DNA from: Inia geoffrensis
Taxonomy: Eukaryota > Chordata > Mammalia > Artiodactyla > Iniidae
NCBI GenBank assembly: GCA_036417435.1
Contig: CM070900.1
Coordinates: 32,465,496 to 32,529,495, forward strand
Length of the DNA: 64,000 bases
Direction: 5' to 3'
Part shown: positions 1 to 11,430 of the stretch, piece after piece
How the letters are laid out: each line of letters starts with the position of its first letter
Position numbering within the stretch: the stretch's first letter is position 1
Made by a program: the position numbers and the translations under genes
Notes under the pieces: generated by a model
The model's input: the letters and a program-made list of their open reading frames with translations, nothing else
Database searches by the model: none
Told to the model about the DNA's origin: nothing

Positions 1-1761
1 TACTCATAATTACCTGGCTCTCTGAAACTTTCATCCTCTGGAATCACAGCCATATGAGTTGTTTCAGCCAAGGATATGTGAGCAAAAGTGAGGTGTGTTT
101 CACAACTCCATCTCAATTTTTAATTACCGGTGCTCAACTCCTCAATTTTCCTTTCGCTACCACTAAAACCAACAACCTTCCAGATGGTAAAGCCTCTGTC
201 AATTGGGGTCCCAGAAAGCAGCAATGTAAAGCAGAGGTCTTCACTAAAGGTAGTAATGTACAACAAAAACAAAAAACAAACATTGTCAAAGTCACAGATA
301 TGTTGTGGGTTTTGTTACCCAGCCTATCCTGGGGACATATGTGGTATGGCAGAAGGAACGTAAATATTGTTAAAATATAAGCTCTGATTGTTATTGAATA
401 TATGACCCTGGGGAATGTTTTTAATTTCTCTGTGTATCTGTTTCTTCATTTATAAAATGGGAGAATAGTTACCAACAGCATGGGTAGGATGTTATGATGT
501 TACCTACAGCCTACAGAGTAAGAAGAAAAGAAGGCTAAAGTCAGAACACTGGGAAATATCAGTAAAGTAGTAGAAAATATTGGTTGTTTAAGGAGACTGG
601 AGATGAACAGCTAGAGAGTTAAGAGTAAAACTAAGAGAGGAGAGCTACAGAATATGGGAGATGCTTCAGAAACAACAAGGTATGAAATGTGTCCATAATA
701 TGACAACTAAGAGATAATCGATGACTTTATCAATAGCAAGAGACTACTTTGTATTTGTTCCAAGAGGGTACAAGGTACTTTATATTAAATAAGTAAGAAC
801 TAAGCACACCATGAAAACAGGGAAAATGGAAAATATTTAAGTTGTAGTGGGGGAGGGGAGGGAAAGCATACAAAAGAAGGAAAGCTGAGACTATAACTTA
901 TCAAGAATATCTCTGAGCATTTTGATAAACCTGTTAAAAAAGAAACATGATGCATCACAATGAGTCGTATAAGTAAAACAAGATAAATTTTGTGGAACTA
1001 TTTTCACACAGATCTCTACCATAGGGACCCTAAAGTAACTTAAAAGATGGCGACCTTCTCAAGCAGTTGTTTGCCACATGACTCTTACTTCCACTGTTCC
1101 AAAATTTGTGTGCTAAATGGAAATCAGCATTATGTGGTAGCATTTCAGTGAAATGCCTATAATCGTATAAGGTTCCAATTCTTGGTGAATTTAGAGATTT
1201 GTTGAACTAACTATGCTTAACACTAAGATGCGTTTGACATTAAAAAAATGTTTTAAGTTAGTTTTCAGCATCTCCAGAATGAATTTGGATGTATCTTGCC
1301 TTGGCCAGATAACTTAGTTATTCTGAAAAAAATACATCAATTTCTTACACCAAAATCTGTGTTAAAAATTCCTAAAACCTTCCCATTTATACCTTGCACC
1401 ACAGTTGGGTTAAGAACTTTAATGAATTCCTCCCTGATAGATAATGGTCTGGGAACACCATGTTTTCTGACTCATTTTCTCCATTTCCATGATGGGAAAA
1501 AAATTCCAATCTCTTTTGAATAAAAGATCAAGCACACTCCCTGAGTATAAATTACCCAGTCTTTAAGAGGATAAATTCAATCATGAGGAAATGCGTTAGA
1601 CCACCTACAACTTCTTATGCCTCATGTCCTTTAAAAGAGAGCTAATTTATAATTGTGATTGTTCTATAATTTCTTTTGAACAAACTTAAAATTTTTTTCT
1701 CTGTACTTCAATACAATCTCTTCATCCCCTTAAAGGATTTAGTTTTGGATTAAAATCTTCC

Positions 1762-1762
<1 letters not shown>
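1..1762. other. Unique AT-rich intergenic or intronic sequence
   Basis: No recognisable exon, RNA gene or young repeat was seen. Short open frames near 54-380 and 1296-1523 have no recognisable domain and look like chance openings. A weak MIR-like core lies near 395-505 and is listed separately. Confidence 0.5.
395..505 (+). repeat. Probable MIR SINE core fragment
   Basis: The order of motifs matches the middle of a MIR element read forward: a 'tgaccctggg' segment, then 'tctgtttcttcatttataaaatggg', cut here to its key part 'cttcatttataaaatggg', then a 'ggatgttatgatgtt' tail. This is the tRNA-derived, mammal-wide ancient SINE. The copy is diverged and partial, so only the class is assigned. 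Confidence 0.5.

Positions 1763-1763
<1 letters not shown>

Positions 1764-1799
<36 letters not shown>
1764..1799. repeat. (GT)18 microsatellite
   Basis: An uninterrupted GT dinucleotide run of 36 nt, followed by a degenerate 'tttgtgttg' end. Perfect runs of this length are normally length-polymorphic in mammals. Confidence 0.95.
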
Positions 1800-1802
<3 letters not shown>

Positions 1803-4312
1803 TGTTGCATTGAGTTAATAGCAGTGCTACAATATACTTTATGAAAGTGAAAAAGAGAAATAGTTACCTTTTACTTTCCCACAGAGACAGTATGAATTAA
1901 GTGAAATGTGTCCCTCTGTGTATTTATTTCCAACTTAGATTGGAGTTCTTTCATCTTTTTTATCATGTGTACACATACCACATGCTATGTAATGAGGCTG
2001 ATCCAACCAACCAACCTTTTTAGACGTACACTGTGTTTTCAATGCAGGCACTGTAAGGGAGCAGGATTTCAGCTTGGAACCTTGACTAGGATCATCCCAG
2101 GGTGGGGGCCAATCACTATGTCAAGTGTTGGGACTTTATTGCTGGTCACTGAAGGAGATGGTCTTGTAGACCCTGCGATCTTAAGATTTCCCCTTCTCTT
2201 TTAGGGGACAGATGTGTCATCCAAGTCCCAGGAATAATGAGGTACATAAACTACAGATCAGGGGCAGCTGTGTTCAGAAAGATTAAGTCCACATCAGCGT
2301 CATATCCAGTGTATTCTAGACCACCCACAGGTCATTCTTTCCTTCCCCCTCTCTGGATTGCCTCCAAATATATTTTTTAATGAGAGTTTCATTGAATTTT
2401 AAATCAACATGCCAACTTAAAGAGAGAGCAGATAGTAAAAAAAAATGTAATGGAATTACAAAGTGGAAAGTATAATAGTCATTGGCTGTTGAAATTAGAT
2501 TTTATTACTAGGTTTATTTTTTGTAGGAGGCAGAAGATATGGTATATGTTCTTAATTTGAAATTAAAGTAAAATATTAACCAACTTTCAGGGGGCTGGGT
2601 AGAGGAGCATTTTTCAGTTAATGTCCTGTTGCCCAGTAAAGCTTATCTTTTCCTTTGGGCAGTATGTTACTGTTTGATGGGATTTTTTGTTTGTTTCTTT
2701 GTTTTGTTTAGTTTTTTACCTGTTGCTGTTATTATCCCTTGGTGAATGTTTCCCATCCAGGATTTAGCCTATTATTCCTGAGGACAGGTATTCAAATCTC
2801 TGCTTACTTTAAGCATAGATACATTGGAGCTTTTTTACTCCTCTTGGATTTTCTCACCAACTTCCTAAAAATTGGGAATTCAGCATGTCCTGCTCTTTTC
2901 AGTCCTATAGCAGAAAATTACCAGCAAAACTGGTTACTGGAAAGACATATGGTTCACAAGCTATTAAACTTCAAGCTGAGGTTTCCTGAGAGTTTCTTTC
3001 CAGATTCTTGATAGCAAAGTTTGCCTAAGTTTATTGAAACTCTTCTATTATTATCTCCTGGAAAAAAGTATATCCTTCTACTACAGATAACATTACTGGA
3101 TAGTTTTGCAAAAATAGAAGCTGCCTTTATCAGTTTCTTTAATTGAGTGTTTATTCTCCCCAGAGACCAAATTTCAGAACTATGGAAGAACACAGAATAT
3201 CCAAACAAGTTTGTTGGAGAGGGAAAAATGCAGTCCTATTGATCCTTAGGATTAGAAAATAATTTATTAAAATGTGAGTGGTTGTATATTTGGGTGGTAT
3301 GCTCGTTGAAGCTCTTTTAAGTAGGTATTTTTCTTTTAAAGACATAGCTTTTCTGTGTGTGGACCAGCTTCTGAACTTTCCAACTTAAATTATATTGTTT
3401 TCAGGCTTTTCTTACCATAAACTTTGTTGTTGTGTCTCCTGTTATGCCTCCTGTTACTTTTTCTGATTCTATATACCTTCATTAAATACTCTGGTCACCC
3501 ACATAATAACGGAAACACACCCAGGGCAAGGATTTGAGAGTAAGAAGTTCATTTTGGAGGTGATTTCGGGAGCAATGGTAGAAAAGTAGGAATTGGGAAA
3601 GTGAGATATGAAAGGGAAATAAGCCAAAAAAGGATGAATTAAAGAACCAGATACTGTCATTGACTGGGGCTAAATGCTGTTGGGGACCTCAGAGAGATGG
3701 AATAGAAGTGCTTCAGAGTTGTTTCACTCCAACAGTGCAGAATGTGGGGCATTTATCCTCTTGTTCCCTTCCATCATTGATTGAGGAATGCTTCTTGACT
3801 CCCTAACACTTTAATCCTTTCTCACGTTTGAGGTAAGGATGCCAGATAAAGCCTGTACATGGAGAGCTGCGTTTACTTGGTGAAAGGAGCCATCAGTGTG
3901 CACTGCAACAGTGAAAATCAATGGAAATGGTTAGAGACACAGACAGCTTTGCAATGGGTACCAACACTAGGATTCCCTTTTCCACATCTGTGGCTCTTAA
4001 GATACTGGAGGTAAAGTATAAAGTATCAACTACTGATCTGGCTTGCAGAAACTCAGGATAATGTATTGATTTTTAGGTTATGGGTATTACAGAGCTAGGA
4101 TATTGATATTTCCCACCTACACAACAATGGGCATGCCAGTACAGGCAGTGTATTCAAGAATCCCTAATGAGCAAACACAATCCCTAATCAACCTGTCAAT
4201 GGTTTTGCTGCTATTTTCTCAGTCACATATTGGGTAGGTTTCTTTTATATTGGAAGAATATCCTAGAAGATGCAACTTGAACTGGCTTAAGCAATAAGGA
4301 TTATTATTATAT
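1800..4312. other. Unique sequence, no gene recognised
   Basis: I see no domain-bearing open frame, tRNA or young repeat. An opening at 2739-3011 encodes about 90 residues with no family I recognise and no supporting splice or promoter context. It is treated as chance. Confidence 0.45.
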
Positions 4313-4514
4313 ATTTTTTTTTGCAGTATGCGGGCCTCTCACTGTTGTGATCTCTCCTGTTGCGGAGCACAGGCTCCGGACGCGCAGGCTCAGCGGCCAT
4401 GGCTCACGGGCCCAGCCGCTCCGCGACATGTGGGATCTTCCCGGACTGGGGCACGAACCTGTGTCCCCTGCATTGGCAGGCGGACTCTCAACCACTGCGC
4501 CACCAGGGAAACCC
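4313..4514 (-). mobile_element. CHR-type tRNA-Glu SINE, copy 1
   Basis: On the plus strand a T run leads into 'gcagtatgcgggcctctcac', the GC-rich body follows, and the copy ends in the reverse of the SINE head ('gcgccaccagggaaaccc'). The element therefore lies on the minus strand. The B box reads as 'gggttcgtgcc' in related copies and is mutated here. The A tail is short and decayed. Flanks share only 'aggatt', so the duplication is weak. This is one of the more diverged copies in the window. Confidence 0.93.
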
Positions 4515-4520
4515 AGGATT

Positions 4521-5998
4521 TTTTTTTTTTAATTCACAAAACTAAAATGTGCTATGAGAGTTCTAACTTCAGGTATGGGTGAAGTGCGGTAAGCTAGAGT
4601 TGTTCTTCAGTGGACCACTGGGATGGGAAGCACCAAATTTGGTTAGACCTATTTTTAAGTGTTGATAGAGGTAGGAAAGGGTAAGAAGGAATACAGTGGC
4701 CCACTGAAGAACAACTCTGGCTTCCAAATTCTCTCTATCCCCAATTTGGAATAGTGTAGTCATGTCTAGGGTTTTATTTTAACTATTTGGGGGAATAAAG
4801 ATTTTTTTACACTAATTTGAAGCTGTGAGTATAATGCCTAGAACTCATGGTTGCCATCTTGGCACTGTAAGGAGATAGTCTATCTGAGACAGACACTGTC
4901 ACTGACAAATAGATGGTCTTACTCTCTAGACCCAAGTCATGAACCTACCCTGGCAGTGATTGGGTGTGTAGGGGGCAGTAAGGGAAAGTAAAGTGGGGTG
5001 GAGTCTAGCTGTTCAGAGATGATGGATTGAGACGGGGAGCAGGGGTCAGTTCGAGTTGTATTTTCTATCATTTGATTCTCCAGATGAAAATCAAGGGGCA
5101 GTTATGAAAAGAAGACAGTATGGATTCTGACTAGCATAGTAAGTGTCTGTCTATCTAAGGGCAGAGCCAAGAGACGGGAGAGCAAAGTATGAAGGTTGAT
5201 AAACATAAAATAAGTTCTTGAGTAAATGTAGTAAATGTCTGTCTGTGCAATAGAGCATATCCTACCACGGGTTTTGACTGTCTATCCCCAATTTGGAAAT
5301 GGTCCCCACAAACAAACTTCTCAGTAGGTTCCCTAGCCCACAATTGGGACTTGTACACTCCCCAAATTATAACTCCCATTTTGGGCCGTTTAAGAACACA
5401 TCATTGTCAATACATTAAAAAAAAAAAGACTGATACTTCTATAACTTTTAAGTTATATTAAATTTAAACCAAGCACAAGAAGCTACCTACCCATGTGTGA
5501 ATTACTTCTACTCACAAAGTGATACCTAAGTTCAAAAATAATTCCTGTAGAAAATTGTTTTACAATGGGTTAGGTGGTTTTTCAATGAAATTAAAAGGAA
5601 CTTGATAATTGTTTTTATTTATAAATAATCTAAAAAGTTCTTCAAATAGAGAATTTCCTAAATGTCTATCAGGTGTTATTTATTACTCCCCACATCTTCA
5701 TTCTATAGTAATATCATTAGTCAAGCCATCATTTAAGATTTATAAACTTAAATCCCTATCACACAGAATCTGGTAAACTCAGTGTCTCACAATATCTTTG
5801 GAGTTTCTGGGGAGTAACAAGTATGATTGACTTGATCACTTCATTCCTGTTGACTCATTCCCTGATCCTGGGTGAATTCCTTTTCCTTTGCTTTGCATCT
5901 CACTTCTTGCTTATGACACCTCTGCTGGACTGTGACCCAGTTTCTTCATTCCCTGAAGTACCACATAAGGCTGAGGAAATAGCAGAATTCTGCTAAGT
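4521..5998. other. Unique sequence with a long inverted repeat
   Basis: No gene is recognised. The stretch contains the inverted repeat at 4591-4723 and an 18-nt direct repeat, 'tctatccccaatttggaa', near 4734 and 5280. An A run lies near 5415. Confidence 0.45.
4591..4723. repeat. Imperfect inverted repeat, 30-bp arms, 73-nt spacer
   Basis: The arm at 4591-4620 and the reverse complement of 4694-4723 agree at 28 of 30 positions. The core 'agagttgttcttcagtgg' is shared exactly. Both differences are transitions. Transcribed from the plus strand, one gives a G-U pair and the other an A-C mismatch. The two arms could fold into a hairpin. They could also be the termini of a small palindromic DNA transposon. 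No target duplication was found outside the arms. Confidence 0.9.
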
Positions 5999-6178
5999 TT
6001 AGGGCAGACATTCTCAATCTTGAGCGCACATTATAATCCTCTGGTGGGCTTGCTGAACCCAGATTTCTGAGCCCCATCCCCAGAATTTCTGGTTCTCCTG
6101 AGAACTGGCATTTCTAACAAGGTCCTGCATAATGCTGGGGCTGCTGGTCAGAGGATCACACTTTGAGAACTGCTTGTT
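5999..6178 (+). mobile_element. MER5A-like nonautonomous hAT-Charlie element
   Basis: The 5' end 'cattctcaatcttgagcgca' and the 3' end 'cacactttgagaactgctt' are near-inverted copies of each other, as expected of MER5 terminal repeats. The middle has the hallmark 'gccccatccccagaatttct' and 'gcatttctaacaaggtcc'. This is an ancient eutherian DNA transposon without coding capacity. The copy is close to full length and diverged. Confidence 0.75.
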
Positions 6179-6943
6179 CAAAGTAATAAGGCAGAGTCAC
6201 GGGAGGGTTGCATTACTATGCAGGTGACATAAAATTGAAAAATTAGACTTTCAAATTTTAAAAGTCCTCAACCATATCCACCTTCAGGAATTTCTCAGTA
6301 GTCATACTCTAAGTAGGGAACAAGTCTTCTCACTCTTTTCTCTCCTTCCCTCCTTTCTTGGTTCCTTTACACCTCTCTAAAGGACTGACTTGGGAAACCC
6401 AGAACTCCTCTTTATTATATAAAACACTTGAGTTATTGTCATCTTTTGGCTCAAACCTGGTCTTTCCTGGCCAAGTCTGTGGGTGACTGAATTTTCTGAA
6501 CTATTTTGCTAAACAAAGAAGGTTCTTTCCTATTTACAAATTTCTGCAACTGGCTCTTCAACTAATAGTTTTAGTCTCTCAAGTATATTATATTTTGTAA
6601 TAGATTTATGAAACAGAAAGCAAAAGTTCCTAATAATTCAAGTCCTCAGTGTGTCTTTAGCTAGTTTAGAAATTTTTATTTTTATTGCATGTATCATTTA
6701 TTGTATGGCTATGGTCATGATAATAAATATTGACTAAATTAACATACACACGAATTAATAAAAATTTTTTTATATTGGAATATAGTTGATTGACAATGTT
6801 GTGTTATGTTCAGGTGTACAGCAAAGAGATTCAGTTACACATGTGCCTAGTTTTTTCAAATTCTTTTCCCATTTAGGTTATTACAGAATATTGAGCAGCG
6901 TTTCCTGTGCTATAGAGTAGGTCCTTGTTGGTTGTCTATTTTT

Positions 6944-7143
6944 TTTTTTTTGCGGTACGCGGGCCTCTCACTGTTGCGGCCTCTCCCGTTGTGGAGCACA
7001 GGCTCCGGATGCGCAGGCTTAGTGGCCATGGCTCACGGGCCTAGCCTTTCCGTGGCATGTGGGATCTTCCCGGACCAGGGCACAAACCTATGTCCCCTGC
7101 ATTGGCAGGCGGATCCCCAACCACTGCGCCACCAGGGAAGCCC
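6944..7143 (-). mobile_element. CHR-type SINE, copy 2, nested in L1 element A
   Basis: The copy runs from a T run into 'gcggtacgcgggcctctcac' and ends at 'gcgccaccagggaagccc', so it is on the minus strand. It is flanked by 'tggttgtctatttt' on both sides (left about 6929-6942, right 7144-7157). Both flanks are L1 3' UTR sequence, so the SINE inserted after L1 A was already in place. Read on the minus strand, the target is TTT/AAAA, matching the L1 endonuclease preference. Confidence 0.95.
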
Positions 7144-7297
7144 TGGTTGTCTATTTTAAATATAGCAGTATGTATATGTAAATCACAAACTCCCAGTCTA
7201 TCCCTCCCTCACAGCCTTACCCCTGGTAACCATAAATTCGTTCTATAAGTCTGTGAGTCTGCTTCTGTTTTGTAAGTTCATTTGTATCATTTTTTCT

Positions 7298-7540
7298 TTA
7301 GATTTCACATATATGCAATATCATATATTTGTCTTTCTCTGTCTGACTTACTTTACTTAGTATGATAATCTCCAGGTCCATCCATGTTGCTGCAAATGGC
7401 ATTATTTCATTCTTTCTTATGGCTGAGTAATATTCCATTGTATATATGTACCACATCTTCTTTATCCATTCATCTGTTGATGGACATTTAGGTTGTTTCC
7501 TTGTCTTGGCTATGTAAATAGTACTGCTGTGAACACTGAG
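7298..7540 (-). pseudogene. L1 ORF2 C-terminal remnant in element A
   Basis: The minus strand encodes the last part of L1 ORF2p, ending at the stop near 7298. Recognisable pieces are '[20 protein letters not shown]', 'MEYYSAIRKNEI' and 'SKVSQTEKDKY'. Upstream, toward 8870, the cysteine-rich and thumb regions are present only as shifted fragments. The gene has no endonuclease or catalytic reverse-transcriptase core, so it cannot make a working protein. Confidence 0.85.
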
Positions 7541-9904
7541 GTGCATGTATCTTTTCAAAGTATGGTTTTCTGCATATATATGCCCAGGAGTGGGATTGTT
7601 GGGTCATATGGTAGCTCTAGTTTTAGTTTTTGAAGGAACACCTATACTGTTCTCCATAATGGTTGTAACAATTTACATTCCCACCAACAGTGTAGAAGGT
7701 TTCCCTTTGCTCCACATACATTTACTATTTGTAGACTTTTTGATGATGGCCATTCTGACTGGTGTGAAGTGGTACCTCATTGTAGTTTTGATTTGCATTT
7801 CTCTAATAATTAGCGATGTTGAGCATCTTTTCATGTGCCTCTTGGCCATCTGTATGTCTTCTTTGGAGAAATGTCTATTTAGGTCTTCTGCCCATCTTTC
7901 AATTTGGTTGTTTGTTTTTATTTTTTTTTTGTTTTTTGGTATTGAGCCACATGAGCTGTTTATAGATTTTGGAGAGTAACCCTTTCTCGGTCACATCCTT
8001 TGCAAATATTTTCTCCCATTCTATGGGTTGTCTTTTCATTTTGTTTTTGGTTTCCTTTGCTGTGCAAAACCTTTTGAGTTTAATTAGGGTCCCATTTGTT
8101 TATTTTTGTTTTTATTTCCATTACTGTAGGAGATGGATTGGAAAAGATCTTGCTACGATTTATGTCAGAGAGGGTTCTGCCCATGTTTTCTTCTAAAAGT
8201 TTTATAGTATCTGGTCTTACATTTAAGTCTTTAATCCATTTTGAGTTTATTTTTTTGTATGGTGTAAAACAATGTTCTACTTTCATTATTTTACATGTAG
8301 CTATCCAGTTTTCACAGCACCACTTATTGAAGAGACGGCCTTTTCTTCATTGTATAGTCTTGCCTCCTTTGTTGTAGGTTGTTTGATCATAGGTGCATGG
8401 GTTTATTTCTGGGCTTTCTATCCTCTTCCATTGATCTATATTTCTGTTTTTGTGCCAGTATCACACTGTTTTGATGACTGTAGCTTTGTAGTATAGTCTG
8501 AAGTCAGGGAGCCTGATTCCTCCAGCTCCATTTTTCTTGCTCAAGAGTGCTTTGGCTATTTGGGGTCTTTTGTGTTTCCATACTGATTTTAAGATTTTTT
8601 TGTTCTAGTTCTGTGAAAAATACACAGAACTGTAGATTGCCTTTGGTGGTATAGTCATTTTGACAATATTGATTCTTCCAAACCAAGAACATGGTATATC
8701 TTTCCACCTGTTTGTGTCATCTTCAATTTCTCTCATCAGCATCTTACAGTTTTCTGCATACAGATCTTTTGCCTCCTTAGGTAGGTTTATTCCTAGGTAT
8801 TTTATTCTTTTTGATGTGATGGTAAATGGGATTTTTAAAAAAAATTTTCTGATCTTTCATTGTTATCGTATAGACATCCAAGAGAGTTCTTGCTTCTGCT
8901 GTCTGCCCCCTGGTGAATGAGGCTGGTCTACGCGGCTTGTGTTGGCTTCCTGATGGAAGGAACTGGTTCCTGCCCACTGGTTAGTGGACCTGGGTCCTGT
9001 CCCTCTGGTGAGTGGTGCTGTGTCAAGGGGTGTGTTTAGTGGGCAGCTGTGTGCTCAGGAAGACTGCTGTGTACCTGCCCTGTTGGTTGTTTGGCCTGAG
9101 GCATCCCAGTAATGGAGCCTGGGTCTTAGTGAGGTGGGGCCAGGTCTTAGAGAGGAAATGGCAGCCTCCAAGAATACTCCCCAGAAGTACCGCCACCAGT
9201 GTCTTTGTCCACTGCAGTGAACCACAGCCACCCCTCATCTCTGCAGAAGATCTGTAATACCAGCAGATAGGTTTGGCCCAGGCTTTTATGAGGTCACTGC
9301 TTTCTGCCCTGGGTCCTGGTGTGCTTGAGAACTTGTGTGCACCCTCAAAGAGTGGAGTTTCTGTTTCCCCCACTCCTATGAAATTCCCAAGATCAGACCC
9401 CACTGGCCTTCAAAGCCAGATTCTCTGGGGGCTCCTCCTTCCATTGCCAGTCCCCCAGGCTAAGGAGCCTGATAGGCTCAGAACTTTCACTCCTGTGGGA
9501 GAACTTCTGTGATATAATTATTTTCCAGTTTGTGGGTTGCCCACCCAGCAGGTATGCAATTTGATTTTATCATGATTGTGCCCCTCGTACTGTCTTATTG
9601 TGGCTTCTTCTTTGTCTTTGGATGTACGATATCTTTTGTGGTAGGTTCCAGCATTTTTTTTTTTTTGGTGGTTGTTCACCAGTTAGTTGTGATTTTGGCA
9701 TTTTTGTAAGAAGAGGTGAGCTCACGTCCTTCTACTCTGCCATCTTGTCTCTGGCCTGTTCTAAAGAACCTATATACAAATTTTTGATATTACAACTTAC
9801 AGTTAACACAGATAATATAATGTTTGTTCAGAGTGAAAGAGGCAGAACACTGAAATGATATTTCCTCATTATCAAGGATGTCCTGATTGGAAGGCAGGGT
9901 GACA

Positions 9905-10145
9905 TTATTATTAAACCTAGGCTACTAAACCAGACTACCAGGGTCAAATTTAGCTCTGCAACTTTATAGCTGTGTGAACCCAAGAAAGTTACTTACGCTT
10001 CTTGGTCTGTTTTTTTTCTCCTAAAGAATATTCATGATTGTAGTACATTCATTATAGGGTCATTGTATGATTAAATGAAGATCTAATACATACATGTAAA
10101 GCCCTTAAACTAGTGGCTGGTGTATCATGAGTACTTCATAAATAT
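9905..10145 (+). repeat. MIR SINE, diverged
   Basis: Motifs appear in MIR order: 'agctctgcaactttatagctgtgtgaaccca', of which the key core is 'tatagctgtgtga', then 'agttactta', a pyrimidine-rich stretch, and a tail resembling 'gtaaagcccttaaactagtggctgg'. The short key is 'gtaaagccctta'. This ancient tRNA-derived SINE has long been inactive. Confidence 0.65.
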
Positions 10146-10450
10146 CAATTCCTCTTATTATGAGGAACTTCTACTTCTAACAAATATTATTATTTCTGTT
10201 TCTACTATATTATTCAGTTGTATCCTTTTTGGGAGAATTTTTACTTTGGCAGAAAAGAAAGTCCTGCATTTACGGAGAACTCTCTAAGAACATACTACTG
10301 AATATGTAGGTCAGGTACCAGAAATATTGGAGTCCCTCAAATTCTATTAATGGCCTCCCTAACTCAACGTGGTATTAGGAAAATTTCAGCATTAAAGATT
10401 TTTTTTCAAGTTGCACTTTCCATCAAATTGCAGTTATGTCTGAGTTGAAT

Positions 10451-10486
10451 ATTTATCTTAGGTCTCTACGAAGACCTAAGATAAAT
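10451..10486. repeat. Perfect 15-bp inverted repeat with 6-nt loop
   Basis: The arms 'atttatcttaggtct' and 'agacctaagataaat' are exact reverse complements, separated by 'ctacga'. There is no T run after the arm, so it does not look like a terminator. Nothing nearby suggests a function. Confidence 0.95.
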
Positions 10487-11404
10487 TATAAAGCATGCTA
10501 AACTCTTACAAAATTTACTTTCTGCGATAAGGGAGAGCATTACAGGTCACCACAAGAGAGTGGTATTTCATTGCTGATTTTTTTAAAGATAAGAAATGCC
10601 TTAAATAGTATCAGAGGCTAATTTTATATGGTTTCAAGAGACTTGTGCCAACTGGTGTGTGTATGTGCATCGTCAGTATAATCAGTATCATTGCTATCAC
10701 CCTGTTTTTCTATATAGAGCAGGCAACTGGTAACTTTTATCCCTATAATTTGTATCCTCCTCCTGCACTTGTCAGTTAATTTGTTCATTTCCAATTTTGG
10801 TAGATTCTCCATTAATGCATGCTGGCTCAAACCCGTTTTGTAAGCATATTTTTCAAGGTAAAATAGCATTTTGTTTTCATGTTCATCAAAAAGAAAAACA
10901 GTAGGAAACGTTTTTTACATCGCTCTAAGTTTTTACAATCCAAATTTTAGGGATGAATGAGCAGTGAGATTATCACTTTGGCTTATCTCTTCTCTTTTTT
11001 CTGGGCATTGTCTTCCTTCCCACATATATACACATACAAAAAAATACATGTTCAAACTATTTTCTTGTACTCAAATAATACTGGTCATCAGTGTTAGCAA
11101 TTTCCTTGTAATAAGAGATCAAAAAGTTTTTGTACATGTTCTAAATAGTTTACTATGAAAAAGATATCTGATGCCTTTTACAACAGCACTTAATTTTTAT
11201 ATGTAAAATAACTAAGAAAGTGTTCATTACCTGTCAATTATATACCAGGTTAGTGATGCAAAACCAATAATCACTTAATATCTTTAGAATCTCTTAATGT
11301 TTTACTTTCATTTTTGCAGGCTGTGGAAAGCTAAGTAAGCTATTTTCTTTCTTTTATAAATGGTAGCAAACTATCAAAGGTTTTAATGAAGGCGAGAGAT
11401 CTTT

Positions 11405-11430
11405 GTTGGTGGTGGTGGTGGTAGTAGTAG
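11405..11430. repeat. (TGG)n(TAG)n short tandem repeat
   Basis: Five or so TGG units turn into three TAG units. The array is short and imperfect. Confidence 0.85.

Larger units (their letters stand above)
6762..9755 (-). mobile_element. L1 element A: 5' UTR joined directly to 3' ORF2, interior missing
   Basis: Read on the minus strand, the element starts near 9755 with a GA-rich 5' end ('gacaagatggcagagtag') and an L1 5' UTR of roughly 870 nt. At about 8875-8890 it jumps into ORF2 at the segment 'aacaatgaaagatcagaaa', which lies about 1.95 kb from the 3' end of an L1. It continues through the ORF2 C-terminus to a 3' UTR near 6762. ORF1 and the ORF2 endonuclease and most of the reverse transcriptase are absent. 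SINE copy 2 interrupts the 3' UTR. No clear target-site duplication was found. An alternative is two separate L1 insertions abutting in the same orientation. Confidence 0.85.

Noticed and set aside
8884..9755. An endogenous retrovirus LTR or a host exon, because of the GC-rich non-ORF2 sequence with open frames on both strands
   Set aside because: On the minus strand it begins with a typical L1 5' end ('gacaagatggcagagtag') and has the content of an artiodactyl-type L1 5' UTR. No primer-binding site, LTR boundaries or polypurine tract were found.
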